This document shows positions 1 to 8,844 of a stretch of 12,642 bases of DNA, one piece after another. Numbering within the stretch: position 1 is the first letter of the stretch; each line of letters opens with the position of its first letter. The notes below the pieces were generated by a model, which saw only the letters and a list, made by a program, of their open reading frames with translations, was not told the DNA's origin and did not search any database. The DNA is from Iamia sp035575815. GTDB taxonomy: Bacteria; Actinomycetota; Acidimicrobiia; Acidimicrobiales; Iamiaceae. The position numbers and the translations under genes were made by a program. The stretch covers positions 1-12,642 of the forward strand of contig NZ_DATLXO010000186.1 in assembly GCF_035575815.1 (NCBI RefSeq). The letters run 5' to 3'.

Positions 1-71
1 GGGTCACAACCCAGGTGGTCGGCGAGGTGCCCCCGGGCCTGCTGCGGGTCGATCGACGGGACGGCCGGCAC
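1..71 (-). CDS. Possible N-terminus of a divergent hypothetical protein (partial)
   Basis: A minus-strand frame opens at a GTG (bases 71-69) and runs off the left edge after 23 codons. It reads VPAVPSIDPQQARGHLADHL and then GCD. Nearly all codons end in G or C, which suits a real gene here, but a plus-strand frame over the same bases scores almost as well, so codon bias does not settle it. The plus-strand alternative runs on into argB in the wrong frame and has no sensible end. A divergent gene would leave 80 bases before argB, enough for the control region found there. The product is not recognisable and no clear ribosome-binding site is visible. Confidence 0.25.
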   Translation of the reverse strand, partial: MPAVPSIDPQQARGHLADHLGCD

Positions 72-114
72 CTACTCGACGCTAGGCCGACGCCGTGGGA
101 GTCTCCACCACCGT

Positions 115-145
115 TTGCATGGACATGCACTCCTATGCATACCAT
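115..145 (+). promoter_or_regulatory. Predicted argB operon promoter, leaderless type
   Basis: TTGCAT at 115-120 is a plausible -35, and TACCAT at 140-145 fits the actinobacterial TANNNT -10. The spacer is 19 bases, slightly long. If the last T of the -10 is position -7, transcription starts at base 152, which is exactly the A of the argB ATG. No Shine-Dalgarno sequence lies before that ATG, which agrees with a leaderless transcript. The start site is inferred from spacing only. Confidence 0.5.
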
Positions 146-149
146 GGCG
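116..149 (+). promoter_or_regulatory. Tandem ARG-box-like operator for ArgR
   Basis: TGCATGGACATGCA (116-129) is a perfect palindrome with two 5-base arms around 4 bases. This is the same architecture as the classic ARG box, with TGCAT in place of TGAAT as I recall for high-GC actinobacteria. A second TGCAT begins exactly 20 bases later, at 136, and is followed by a degenerate right arm (ATGGC at 144-148). Paired ARG boxes in other bacteria are spaced 20-21 bases start to start. An overlapping reading is ATGCA-N6-TGCAT at 125-140. The boxes lie between and over the predicted -35 and -10, where a bound repressor would block RNA polymerase. The repressor gene is in the operon itself. Confidence 0.65.
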
Positions 150-151
150 CC

Positions 152-1060
152 ATGGCCAACCCGGTCGACAAGCCGCAGCCCGACCTCGACGGCATCGATG
201 CCGCGACCCGAGCCGCGATCCTGGTCGAGGCCCTGCCCTACATCCAGGCCTTCGCCGGACGCACGGTGGTGGTCAAGCTGGGCGGCAGCGCCATGGGCGA
301 CCCGGAGCTGGCCCGGTCGTTCGCCACCGACGTCGTCCTGCTGCGGGCCGTCGGCCTCAAGCCGGTGGTTGTCCACGGTGGCGGGCCGCAGATCGGCGAG
401 ATGCTGGCCCGGCTGGGCAAGGCCACGGAGTTCCGCGACGGGTTGCGGGTGACCGACGCCGAGACGCTCGACATCGCCCGGATGGTGCTCGGCGGGCGGA
501 TCGGCCGTGACATCGTCAGCTCCATCAACCGCCACATCCCGGTGGCCGTCGGTCTCTCGGGCGAGGACGCCGGGCTCATCGTCGCCACCCAGCGCGACGC
601 CTCGCTCGGCTACGTCGGCGATGTGGTCGACGTCGACCGCACCATCCTCGACACCCTGCTCGGCCAGTCGTTCGTCCCGGTGATCTCCACCATCGGCGCC
701 GATGGCCAGGGCCAGGCGTTCAACATCAACGCGGATACCGCCGCCATCGCCATCGCCGAGGCTCTCGACGCCGAGAAGCTGATCTACCTCACCGACGTCT
801 CGGGGGTGCTGACCGAGATGGATGACCCGGCGTCGCTGATCTCACGGCTCTCGGTGGCCCGGGCCCGCCTGCTGATCGCCGAGGGGGTGATCGCCGGCGG
901 CATGATCCCCAAGGTCGAAGCCGCCCTCGCCGCGGTGGAGGGCGGCGTGGGCTCGGCCCACATCCTGAACGGCCGCATCCCTCACGTGCTGCTGCTCGAG
1001 CTGCTCACCGACGAGGGCGTCGGCACCATGGTCACCCGCGTCGCCGGAGGAGCCTCGTGA
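152..1060 (+). CDS. argB: Acetylglutamate kinase
   Basis: It phosphorylates N-acetylglutamate with ATP, the second step of arginine synthesis, in the cytoplasm. The 302-residue product has the amino-acid-kinase pattern: VVKLGGS with Lys42 near the N-terminus, VHGGGP at 74-79, NINADTA from Asn191, LTDVSGVL, and GGMIPK with Lys254. The roughly 40 residues before VVKLGG and the C-terminal HILNGRIPH segment resemble arginine-inhibited hexameric forms, so feedback inhibition by arginine is likely (inference). I chose ATG 152 rather than the in-frame GTG at 95, because the longer form would place the operator and promoter inside the gene and adds 19 residues unlike the family. It is the first gene of the operon. 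Its TGA overlaps the GTG of a micro-ORF leading to argD. Confidence 0.96.
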   Translation: MANPVDKPQPDLDGIDAATRAAILVEALPYIQAFAGRTVVVKLGGSAMGDPELARSFATDVVLLRAVGLKPVVVHGGGPQIGEMLARLGKATEFRDGLRVTDAETLDIARMVLGGRIGRDIVSSINRHIPVAVGLSGEDAGLIVATQRDASLGYVGDVVDVDRTILDTLLGQSFVPVISTIGADGQGQAFNINADTAAIAIAEALDAEKLIYLTDVSGVLTEMDDPASLISRLSVARARLLIAEGVIAGGMIPKVEAALAAVEGGVGSAHILNGRIPHVLLLELLTDEGVGTMVTRVAGGAS

Positions 1061-1187
1061 ACGAGCGCAGCGAGCGAACCAGACGGCGCGGGCTCTCTGA
1101 CGGCGGAGCATGCGGAAGCCTCCGCTCTCATCGGTGCCCGGCTATGGGTACCAGGCCGGATGTGGTCGACGACGGCGTGGTGCACCG

Positions 1188-1191
<4 letters not shown>
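1057..1191 (+). CDS. Micro-ORF bridging argB and argD (44 aa)
   Basis: GTG 1057-1059 overlaps the argB stop (GTGA). The frame stays open for 44 codons and ends in TGA 1189-1191, which overlaps the argD ATG at 1188 (ATGA). The peptide begins (M)NERSERTRRRGLSDGGACG and ends VVDDGVVHR; it is basic and rich in Arg and Gly, with no recognisable domain. Its first 20 codons match the 41-residue micro-ORF between argF and argR. A likely role is translational coupling, handing ribosomes from argB to argD across a repeat insertion, with the peptide itself perhaps unimportant. That the frame exists is plain from the sequence; that it is translated is inference. Confidence 0.45.

Positions 1192-1194
<3 letters not shown>
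1063..1194 (+). repeat. Intergenic repeat element, copy 1
   Basis: The 5' block gagcgcagcgagcgaacc (1063-1080), followed by agacgg(c/t)gcgggctctct, and the 3' block gcaccgatgagcg (1182-1194) also occur in the argF-argR gap in the same order. The middle differs more: about 100 bases here against about 80 in copy 2. The 3' block supplies the ATG used as the argD start. Confidence 0.7.
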
Positions 1195-2395
<1,201 letters not shown>

Positions 2396-2399
<4 letters not shown>

Positions 2400-3292
2400 C
2401 GCCGCGCCACCTGCTCGAGGTCGACGACCTCACCCGGCCCGAGCTGGCCGAGGTGCTCGCGCTGGCCCAGGACCACTCGCTGCACCGGGTCATGGAGGGA
2501 CGGGGCGCGGCGCTGCTCTTCGAGAAGCCCTCAGGTCGCACCCGGCACTCGACCGAGATGGCCGTGGTGCAGCTCGGTGGGCACCCGGTCTACGTCCGCC
2601 CCGACGAGGTCGGCATCGACGAGCGCGAGACGGCCGAGGACGTGGCCCGCACCCTGTCGCAGTTCCACGCCGCCATCTGTGCCCGGGTGTTCGACCACAC
2701 CGTGCTCGAGCGCATGGCCCAGGCCGGCTCGGTGCCCGTCGTCAACCTGCTCTCGGATCGGGCCCACCCGCTCCAGGCTCTCGCCGACCTGCTCACCCTG
2801 CTCGAGGCCGGGGGTCTCGACGGGCGCTCCGTGGCCTGGGTCGGCGACTTCTCGAACGTGGCCCGGTCGCTTGCCGTGGCGGCGGCGATGAGCGGCATCG
2901 GTGTCACCGTCGCCGCCCCGGCCGGGTACGGTCCGAGCGACGCCGACCTGCTCCGGGTCAGGGACCTCGGCGGCTCCATCGAGGTCACCGACGACCCCGC
3001 GGCGGCGGTGCGGGGCGTCGACGCCGTCACCACCGACGCCTGGTACTCGATGGGCCAGGAGGCCGAAGCCGCGGCGCGCCGCCCGCGCTTCGAGCCCTAC
3101 CGGGTCGACGCCGCGCTGATGCGTGAGGCCGGCCCCGGCGCCATGTTCCTGCACTGCCTGCCCGCGCACCGGGGCGAGGAGGTCACCGACGAGGTCCTCG
3201 ACGGTCCGGCGTCGCGGGTGTGGCCCCAGGCCGCCAACCGGCTCCACGCGGCGCGCGGCACGCTGGCGTGGCTGCTCGGGCTCCGGCCGTGA
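2396..3292 (+). CDS. argF: Ornithine carbamoyltransferase
   Basis: It transfers the carbamoyl group from carbamoyl phosphate to ornithine to make citrulline. The product is 298 residues. The carbamoyl-phosphate loop is FEKPSGRTR at 42-50 (the family S-x-R-T-R), DRAHPLQ at 121-127 is the HPxQ motif, and the ornithine-side HCLP motif is at 253-256, followed by AHRGEEVTDEV. The VTTDAWYSMGQEAE segment and the HCLP motif distinguish it from aspartate carbamoyltransferase. Gly replaces the more common Thr or Ala in the SxRTR loop, a mild variation. ATG 2396 overlaps the argD stop by four bases, so the two are tightly coupled. The stop at 3290-3292 overlaps the GTG of a six-codon frame leading into the repeat. 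Confidence 0.95.
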
Positions 3293-3309
3293 GCGAGGCG
3301 CACCGATGA
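3289..3309 (+). CDS. Six-codon micro-ORF after argF (MSEAHR)
   Basis: GTG 3289-3291 overlaps the argF stop (GTGA). After six codons the frame stops at TGA 3307-3309, which overlaps the ATG at 3306 of the next micro-ORF (ATGA). It forms the first link of a two-step stop/start bridge from argF to argR. Translation is inferred, not shown. Confidence 0.3.
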   Translation: MSEAHR

Positions 3310-3421
3310 GCGAGCGCAGCGAGCGAACCAGACGGTGCGGGCTCTCTGGTGGCGGAGCGTGCGGGGCCGCCAGCGCTCTTCGTGATGAGCAGCCGGGTGG
3401 ATGTGGCGCACCGATGAGCGA
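3297..3421 (+). repeat. Intergenic repeat element, copy 2, with 17-base flanking direct repeats
   Basis: ggcgcaccgatgagcga occurs at 3297-3313 and again at 3405-3421. The offset is 108 bases, exactly 36 codons, so the reading frame passes through unbroken. Between them lies the same gagcgcagcgagcgaacc block as in copy 1. The direct repeats could be insertion footprints or a sign that the element is built from a duplicated start-codon block. Confidence 0.7.
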
Positions 3422-3431
3422 AGACCGGTGA
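3306..3431 (+). CDS. Micro-ORF bridging argF and argR (41 aa)
   Basis: It opens at ATG 3306, begins MSERSERTRRCGLSGGGACG, contains an internal GAPMSE at the second copy of a 17-base direct repeat, and ends in TGA 3429-3431. That stop overlaps the argR GTG at 3428 (GTGA). The start of the peptide matches the argB-argD micro-ORF at 17 of 20 positions. It has three cysteines and many glycines but no known fold. The arrangement suggests translational coupling of argR to argF. Confidence 0.45.
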   Translation: MSERSERTRRCGLSGGGACGAASALRDEQPGGCGAPMSEDR

Positions 3432-3940
3432 ACGGGCCGAAGCTGGGACGCACCCAACGCCAGCACGTGATCACCAAGCTGCTGGCCGCTCACCGGGTGA
3501 CCAGCCAGGAGCAGCTCGTCGACCTGCTGTTGGCTGAGGGGGTGACGTCGACCCAGGCCACCGTGTCCCGCGATCTCGTCGACCTGGGTGCCATCAAGGT
3601 CCGCACCGGTGACGGCGAGTCAGCCTACGCCATCCCCGAGCTGCCCCACGACCAGCGCGCGCCTGACGACCACCTGCGGCGCGTCTTCGGCGACTGGGTC
3701 GTCGAGGTCGCGGCCACCGACACCCTCGTCGTGCTGCGCACTCCGCCGGGCTCGGCCCACGTCGTGGGCTCCGCCCTCGACCGAGCCGACCTGCCCGAGG
3801 TCGCCGGCACCGTCGCCGGCGACGACACCCTGTTCATCGTGGTCTGTGACCCGGATCGCCCCGCCACCGGCCCTTCGGGCGCGCTGGCCGATCGCCTTCG
3901 CGAGCTGGCCGGACTGACCCCATCTCGAGACGAGAGGTAG
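3428..3940 (+). CDS. argR: Arginine repressor ArgR
   Basis: A transcription regulator that binds ARG boxes as a hexamer when arginine is present. The 170-residue protein has an N-terminal winged helix-turn-helix with the recognition helix QATVSRDLVDLG from Gln43, and a C-terminal arginine-binding and oligomerisation domain with GTVAGDDTLF from Gly127, whose Asp pair contacts arginine in the family. GTG 3428 is chosen because it overlaps the preceding micro-ORF stop and gives a normal N-terminus (GRTQRQHVITKLL). A GTG start reached by coupling could keep repressor levels low (inference). The gene is in the operon it probably controls through the boxes upstream of argB. Seven bases separate it from argG. 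Confidence 0.94.
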   Translation: MNGPKLGRTQRQHVITKLLAAHRVTSQEQLVDLLLAEGVTSTQATVSRDLVDLGAIKVRTGDGESAYAIPELPHDQRAPDDHLRRVFGDWVVEVAATDTLVVLRTPPGSAHVVGSALDRADLPEVAGTVAGDDTLFIVVCDPDRPATGPSGALADRLRELAGLTPSRDER

Positions 3941-3947
3941 CCACCCC

Positions 3948-5150
3948 ATGCCCAAGCGCGTCGTCCTGGCCTACAGCGGAGGGCTCGACACCTCCGTCGC
4001 CGTGAAGTGGATGATCGAAGAGCTCGGCGTCGAGGTCGTGTGCCTCGCCGTCGACGTCGGTCAGGCCTCCGACGACTGGGACGTCGTGCGCCACCGGGCC
4101 CGCGCCGCCGGTGCCGTCGAGGCCATCGTCGTCGACGCGCGCCAGGAGTTCGCCGAGGACTTCGTGGCCCCGGCCCTCAAGGCCAACGCCATGTACGAGG
4201 GTCGCTACCCGCTGGTCTCGGCGCTGTCACGCCCTGTGATCGTCAAGCACCTGGTGGAGACGGCCCGCTACCACGGGGCCGACGCCGTGGCCCACGGGTG
4301 CACCGGCAAGGGCAACGACCAGGTCCGCTTCGAGGTCTCGACCCGCGCCCTGGCTCCGGACCTCGAGGTCATCGCGCCGGTGCGGGGCTGGGGGATGACC
4401 CGCGAGGACTCGATCCACTACGCCTACGACCACGGCATTCCGATCCAGGCGACGAAGGAGAAGGTGTACTCCATCGACGACAACCTCTGGGGCCGGGCCA
4501 TCGAGTGCGGCGAGATGGAGGACCCCTGGGCGGTGCCGCCCCCGGGCGTGTGGCTCCTCACCCAGCCCACCGAGACCGAGCCGCGCGACCTGGTGGTCGG
4601 CTTCGAGCATGGCATGCCCCGCTCGATCGACGGCGAGCGCTTCGGCATGCTCGAGGTCGTCGAGAAGCTCAACACCGTCGTCGGGTCCTACGGGTGGGGC
4701 CGCATCGACATGGTCGAGAACCGGCGGGTGGGCATCAAGAGCCGCGAGACCTACGAGTGCCCGGCGGCGCTGGCGCTGATCATGGCCCACAAGGACCTGG
4801 AGTCGATCTGCCTCGAGCGCGACCTCGACCGAGAGAAGGCTCGCATCGAACCCCGCTACGCCGAGCTCATCTACGACGGCCTCTGGTTCAGCCCGCTGAA
4901 GCAGGCCTTCGACTCCTTCGTCGACTCCAGCCAGGAGTTCGTCACCGGCGACGTGCGTCTGCGCCTCGAGCCCGGCATCGCCAAGATCACCGGTCGGCGC
5001 AGCCCGCACTCCCTCTACGACCACGGCCTGGCGACCTACGACTCCGAGGACTCCTTCCGCCACGAGGACTCCGCCGGTTTCGTGCGCCTCTGGGGCCTGG
5101 GCATCGAGACCTGGGCCGCCCGCCAGGGCGTGCTCCGGGACCGGGACTGA
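3948..5150 (+). CDS. argG: Argininosuccinate synthase
   Basis: It joins citrulline and aspartate with ATP to make argininosuccinate, the seventh step of the pathway. The 400-residue product has the N-terminal PP-loop AYSGGLDTSV (residues 8-17) of N-type ATP pyrophosphatases, then YPLVSALSRPVI, AHGCTGKGNDQVRFE, the TKEKVYSIDDNLWGR segment and ESRETYE-like IKSRETYECPAA. Length and order are normal. ATG 3948 follows the argR stop by seven bases; a GAGAGG just before that stop may help initiation. The terminal TGA shares its A with the ATG of a micro-ORF running to argH. Confidence 0.97.
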   Translation: MPKRVVLAYSGGLDTSVAVKWMIEELGVEVVCLAVDVGQASDDWDVVRHRARAAGAVEAIVVDARQEFAEDFVAPALKANAMYEGRYPLVSALSRPVIVKHLVETARYHGADAVAHGCTGKGNDQVRFEVSTRALAPDLEVIAPVRGWGMTREDSIHYAYDHGIPIQATKEKVYSIDDNLWGRAIECGEMEDPWAVPPPGVWLLTQPTETEPRDLVVGFEHGMPRSIDGERFGMLEVVEKLNTVVGSYGWGRIDMVENRRVGIKSRETYECPAALALIMAHKDLESICLERDLDREKARIEPRYAELIYDGLWFSPLKQAFDSFVDSSQEFVTGDVRLRLEPGIAKITGRRSPHSLYDHGLATYDSEDSFRHEDSAGFVRLWGLGIETWAARQGVLRDRD

Positions 5151-5244
5151 TGCCGCCGCACCCTTCCACCCCGACCCGTTCTTGCGTACCTGAGTCGCGC
5201 CCGGCGCGACTCAGGTACGCAGTTTCGGGGTTGGGGGGCGGCCG

Positions 5245-5248
<4 letters not shown>
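5150..5248 (+). CDS. Micro-ORF bridging argG and argH (32 aa)
   Basis: ATG 5150 overlaps the argG stop (TGATG). The frame stays open for 32 codons and ends at TGA 5246-5248, overlapping the argH ATG at 5245 (ATGA). The peptide starts MPPHPSTPTRSC and ends VSGLGGGR. It is unlike the other micro-ORFs because the gap is filled by a palindrome rather than the ERSERTRR repeat. The overlaps suit translational coupling, but expression is unproven. Confidence 0.4.
5183..5221 (+). repeat. Perfect 39-nt palindrome between argG and argH
   Basis: TGCGTACCTGAGTCGCGCC (5183-5201) is exactly complementary to 5203-5221, with base 5202 at the centre, so RNA would form a stem of about 18 base pairs with a 3-base loop. 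No run of T follows, and argH lies immediately downstream, so a full terminator is unlikely. It may stabilise or attenuate the mRNA, or be a repetitive palindromic element. It is 13 codons long and keeps the micro-ORF open. Confidence 0.85.
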
Positions 5249-6657
<1,409 letters not shown>

Positions 6658-6669
6658 CGTCCGTTCGAT

Positions 6670-6817
6670 CTCATCGCTCCTGGGGTGTCGGTCACGGGTC
6701 GCATCCACCTGCGGCGGGGGCGGCCCGGTCGCGGTGGTAGCCCAGCTCGACCGCTTCCGCACCCACCTGGCGGCGGATGTCGCCCGCCTTCCCGAGGGAG
6801 GGTGGTGTCCGTTCAAT
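6670..6817 (+). pseudogene. Decayed duplicate of the argH C-terminus
   Basis: The copy begins LIAPGVSVTGR in the frame matching argH. The extra T then shifts it, and GGGPVAVVAQLDRFRTHLAA and DVARLPEGG continue in another frame. The stop codon that ends argH is changed to TGG here. It has no start of its own and cannot make a functional product. It lies outside the argH reading frame, so argH itself is unaffected. Confidence 0.8.
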
Positions 6818-6943
6818 CGCGGCTCGGCGCATCTCGGGCGCATGAGCGCGACAGAGGCGACGGTCCGGTGACCCGCTCGGACGCCGCTCGCGGCGGTGAG
6901 GGGGGCGGCGGCCTTCGCCACCACCGGGAGGTGACCCAGGTCG

Positions 6944-7450
6944 TCACGGGAGAGGACGGGGACCATTGGCCCATCGGGCGGCCAGGACCCCTGCGGCGAT
7001 CAGCAGGAGGGCGGCGGCGGGGAGGCCGAAGAGGATGACGAGGCCGGCGCCGATGTTGGCCCCGATCACGGGCGCCGTCATGATGCGCCCACCGCCGCCG
7101 ATGATCACGCCGGCGCCGACGGCCATCGCGACCGGCACGAGCCGGGCGGTCAGGCTCTTCGCCGCGTTGAGGGTCCGCGGTGCGACGACGGCGGCGCCCA
7201 GCGTCACCGCCAGGGCGATCAACCCGAGGGCGCGCTCGATGTCGGGGTCGATGTCCGGCGCCCGGAACGCGTAGTCGTAGGACTCGTCGTCCACGATGAC
7301 CTCGCCGGAGCCGTCCCGAGCCGACTCTCCCTGAGGCCCGATGAGACCCCAGGTGGCCAGGGCGGCGGTCAGGGCCAGACCGAGCGCGACGAACACGGCC
7401 CGGGCCACCCGTCGGCCGCGAGGTGGAGGCGCAGGGGTGTGGGTGTCCAT
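6944..7450 (-). CDS. Small membrane protein of unknown function
   Basis: The 168-residue product is not recognised. Four hydrophobic segments are visible at about residues 15-38, 74-92, 103-119 and 130-158, with a basic N-terminus (PRGRRVAR) suggesting the N-terminus is inside. The loop between the first two helices is acidic (VIVDDESYDYAFRAPDIDPD). The third segment carries a GGGGR turn. ATG 7450 was chosen over an in-frame start at 7621, because the longer form adds 57 residues of low-complexity, Arg-rich sequence from the repeat region. No good Shine-Dalgarno is visible; an 8-base inverted repeat abuts the start. The gene faces away from argS and converges on argH. Confidence 0.6.
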   Translation of the reverse strand: MDTHTPAPPPRGRRVARAVFVALGLALTAALATWGLIGPQGESARDGSGEVIVDDESYDYAFRAPDIDPDIERALGLIALAVTLGAAVVAPRTLNAAKSLTARLVPVAMAVGAGVIIGGGGRIMTAPVIGANIGAGLVILFGLPAAALLLIAAGVLAARWANGPRPLP

Positions 7451-7469
7451 GTCGGCCACTCTGGCCGAC
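7451..7469 (-). promoter_or_regulatory. Inverted repeat directly before the membrane-protein start
   Basis: GTCGGCCA (7451-7458) and TGGCCGAC (7462-7469) are perfect inverted arms around CTC, and the element touches the ATG at 7450. It could be an operator or an RNA hairpin that hides the start. Confidence 0.35.
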
Positions 7470-7589
7470 GGGGCCCGTCGCCGCACTGGGGGCTCGCCCC
7501 CATCTCCGGGTGGGGTCGGGCGCGCTCGTAGGACTGTACATCGTGACGAGGCTCCCTTCTCCCACGACATCCGGGGTGCGGTACCAGCA

Positions 7590-7642
7590 CCGTTCTTGGT
7601 ACAGGATCCAGTGGATGTCACCGGATCTCCTACCGAGAACGA
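7590..7642 (+). repeat. 53-nt palindromic repeat, copy A
   Basis: The repeat begins ccgttcttggtacagg and ends taccgagaacga. It aligns without gaps to copy B, with 8 differences. Its ends are partly complementary, so it can fold into an imperfect hairpin. Confidence 0.75.
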
Positions 7643-7660
7643 TCTTCGGCTTCCTGTCGT

Positions 7661-7713
7661 CCGTTCTTGGTACAGGACCCTGAGGTCGTCACCGGATCTT
7701 GTACCGAGAACGG
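7661..7713 (+). repeat. 53-nt palindromic repeat, copy B
   Basis: The outer 20 bases at each end (ccgttcttggtacaggaccc and ggatcttgtaccgagaacgg) pair over 17 Watson-Crick positions plus two G-T wobbles, with one mismatch. It is separated from copy A by 18 bases and lies between two minus-strand genes. The 291 bases from 7451 to 7741 hold this pair, the inverted repeat at 7451-7469, and nothing else I can name. It could act as a terminator for the gene at 7742, but no clear U run follows. Confidence 0.75.
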
Positions 7714-7741
7714 GCTCGATGACGGTCGCCGCTTCTCACTG

Positions 7742-8677
7742 TCAGGCCGCCGCGGTGGAGCGCCGCGCCTCGCGGACCGAGTCGATGACGTAGGCCGGGT
7801 CGGCGACGACGTGGTCGTAGGTGAACACGATCACGGTGTAGCCGGCGAGGGTGAGTCGGGTCCGCCGCCGCTCATCGGCGTCGATCTGCTGGCGGGTGCT
7901 GTGGCTGGCATGGCCGTCGAGCTCGATGATGACCCGGCGCTCCTCGTAGGTGGTGTCGACCCGGGCGACGAAGTTCCCTCGCACGCGGATGCGCCGCTGG
8001 ACCGCAGGCAGCACGATGCCCGCCGCGTCCAGCAGCTCCATGAAGCGGTGCTCGAGCCAGCTCTCGGTGGGGCCCAGGTGCTGGCGGCGCCGAAGGATCT
8101 GCTCCATGGTGGTGACGCCGTTGCGCCCGCGACACCTGAGCTGCTCCAGACGCCACCACAACCACGGGTCGGACACCACGCCATCCCGGGCGGCCACGCC
8201 CAGGGCCGTCCGGACGACCTCGACGGGAACCTCCGGGACCAGCGCCGCCAGCCCGATGAACGTCCTCGCTGCCCCGGTCGCAGGGATCGTGCCCACATGG
8301 ACGCGGTCGTCGGGCGGGAGGTTCGTGGAGGTGTGGACCACGGCGAGCGGGTTGCGACCGTGGTGCCGCCGGCGCGGGACGGTTACCTCGACGGTGCTCG
8401 CGTGCTGGAAGCCGTGGAGCCGGTGGAGTCGTGCCGCGGTCCGATGCGACGCCACCCCGCCGGTGTCGAGGCAGGCGGCGAGCACTCTCTGGTCGAACGA
8501 CGGAGGCGCGCCGGCGACGCGGAGCACGTCGTTGGTGAGACGTTGCAAGCGGTGGTTGGCCGCCAGCAGCCTGAGAGCATCGTCGGAGACCGAGAGGTCT
8601 CTGAGCTGTGAGCGGGTGACGGGGCCGAGCTGCTGTCGGGCTCGCTCGGCGATGGTGTGCTGTGTGTCCGGGCGCAT
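7742..8677 (-). CDS. AbiEi-like / DUF559 (Vsr-fold) protein
   Basis: The 311-residue product has two parts. Residues 1-60 resemble the winged-helix N-terminal domain of AbiEi-type antitoxins (ERARQQLGPVTRSQLRDL, then a DDALRLLAANHRLQRL helix). Residues 203-305 match DUF559, a Vsr/PD-(D/E)xK-like fold: ESWLEHRF (Glu205, Glu209), FVARVDTTY (Asp241), VIIELDG (Glu252, Asp254) and a following HASHS. Proteins of this layout are common and numerous in actinobacteria and their role is not established; nuclease activity or a defence role is inference from fold alone. No AbiEii toxin lies beside it. ATG 8677 is the natural start. The codon pattern is like that of the neighbours. Confidence 0.75.
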   Translation of the reverse strand: MRPDTQHTIAERARQQLGPVTRSQLRDLSVSDDALRLLAANHRLQRLTNDVLRVAGAPPSFDQRVLAACLDTGGVASHRTAARLHRLHGFQHASTVEVTVPRRRHHGRNPLAVVHTSTNLPPDDRVHVGTIPATGAARTFIGLAALVPEVPVEVVRTALGVAARDGVVSDPWLWWRLEQLRCRGRNGVTTMEQILRRRQHLGPTESWLEHRFMELLDAAGIVLPAVQRRIRVRGNFVARVDTTYEERRVIIELDGHASHSTRQQIDADERRRTRLTLAGYTVIVFTYDHVVADPAYVIDSVREARRSTAAA

Positions 8678-8755
8678 CGCCCCAGTGTGACGACCCCCTG
8701 TGACAGTCCAATCCGAGACCGCCTCGTCGACCCGTCTGTTGAGCCCCGCGGCGCG

Positions 8756-8775
8756 ACCGGGCCTGGGGGCCCGGT
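8756..8775 (+). promoter_or_regulatory. Short GC hairpin upstream of argS
   Basis: ACCGGGCC (8756-8763) and GGCCCGGT (8768-8775) pair around TGGG. It lies upstream of the predicted argS promoter and between divergent genes. With no T run, its role is unclear. Confidence 0.35.
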
Positions 8776-8809
8776 TCGGGACCTCGGGTGGCGCACCGGG
8801 GGAACGGAG

Positions 8810-8839
8810 TTGACCCTGGGGGCGGCGGTGCCGGACGAT
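8810..8839 (+). promoter_or_regulatory. Possible argS promoter
   Basis: TTGACC at 8810-8815 is a good -35, and GACGAT at 8834-8839 is a weak -10 (A and T positions match TANNNT, first base does not) after an 18-base spacer. The predicted start falls within one base of the argS GTG, again suggesting a leaderless message. Confidence 0.35.
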
Positions 8840-8844
8840 GCGCT

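Noticed and set aside
15..94. Plus-strand gene fragment before argB
   Set aside because: The frame continues into argB out of register and ends at 452 without any recognisable sequence; it does not match the C-terminus of ArgJ.
95..151. Upstream GTG start for argB
   Set aside because: It would place the ARG boxes and -10 element in the coding sequence and add residues not typical of acetylglutamate kinases.
5183..5225. Rho-independent terminator between argG and argH
   Set aside because: The stem is strong, but only three T residues follow, and argH has no visible promoter of its own.
7590..7713. CRISPR array
   Set aside because: Only two copies, each 53 nt and self-complementary, with an 18-base gap and no cas genes.
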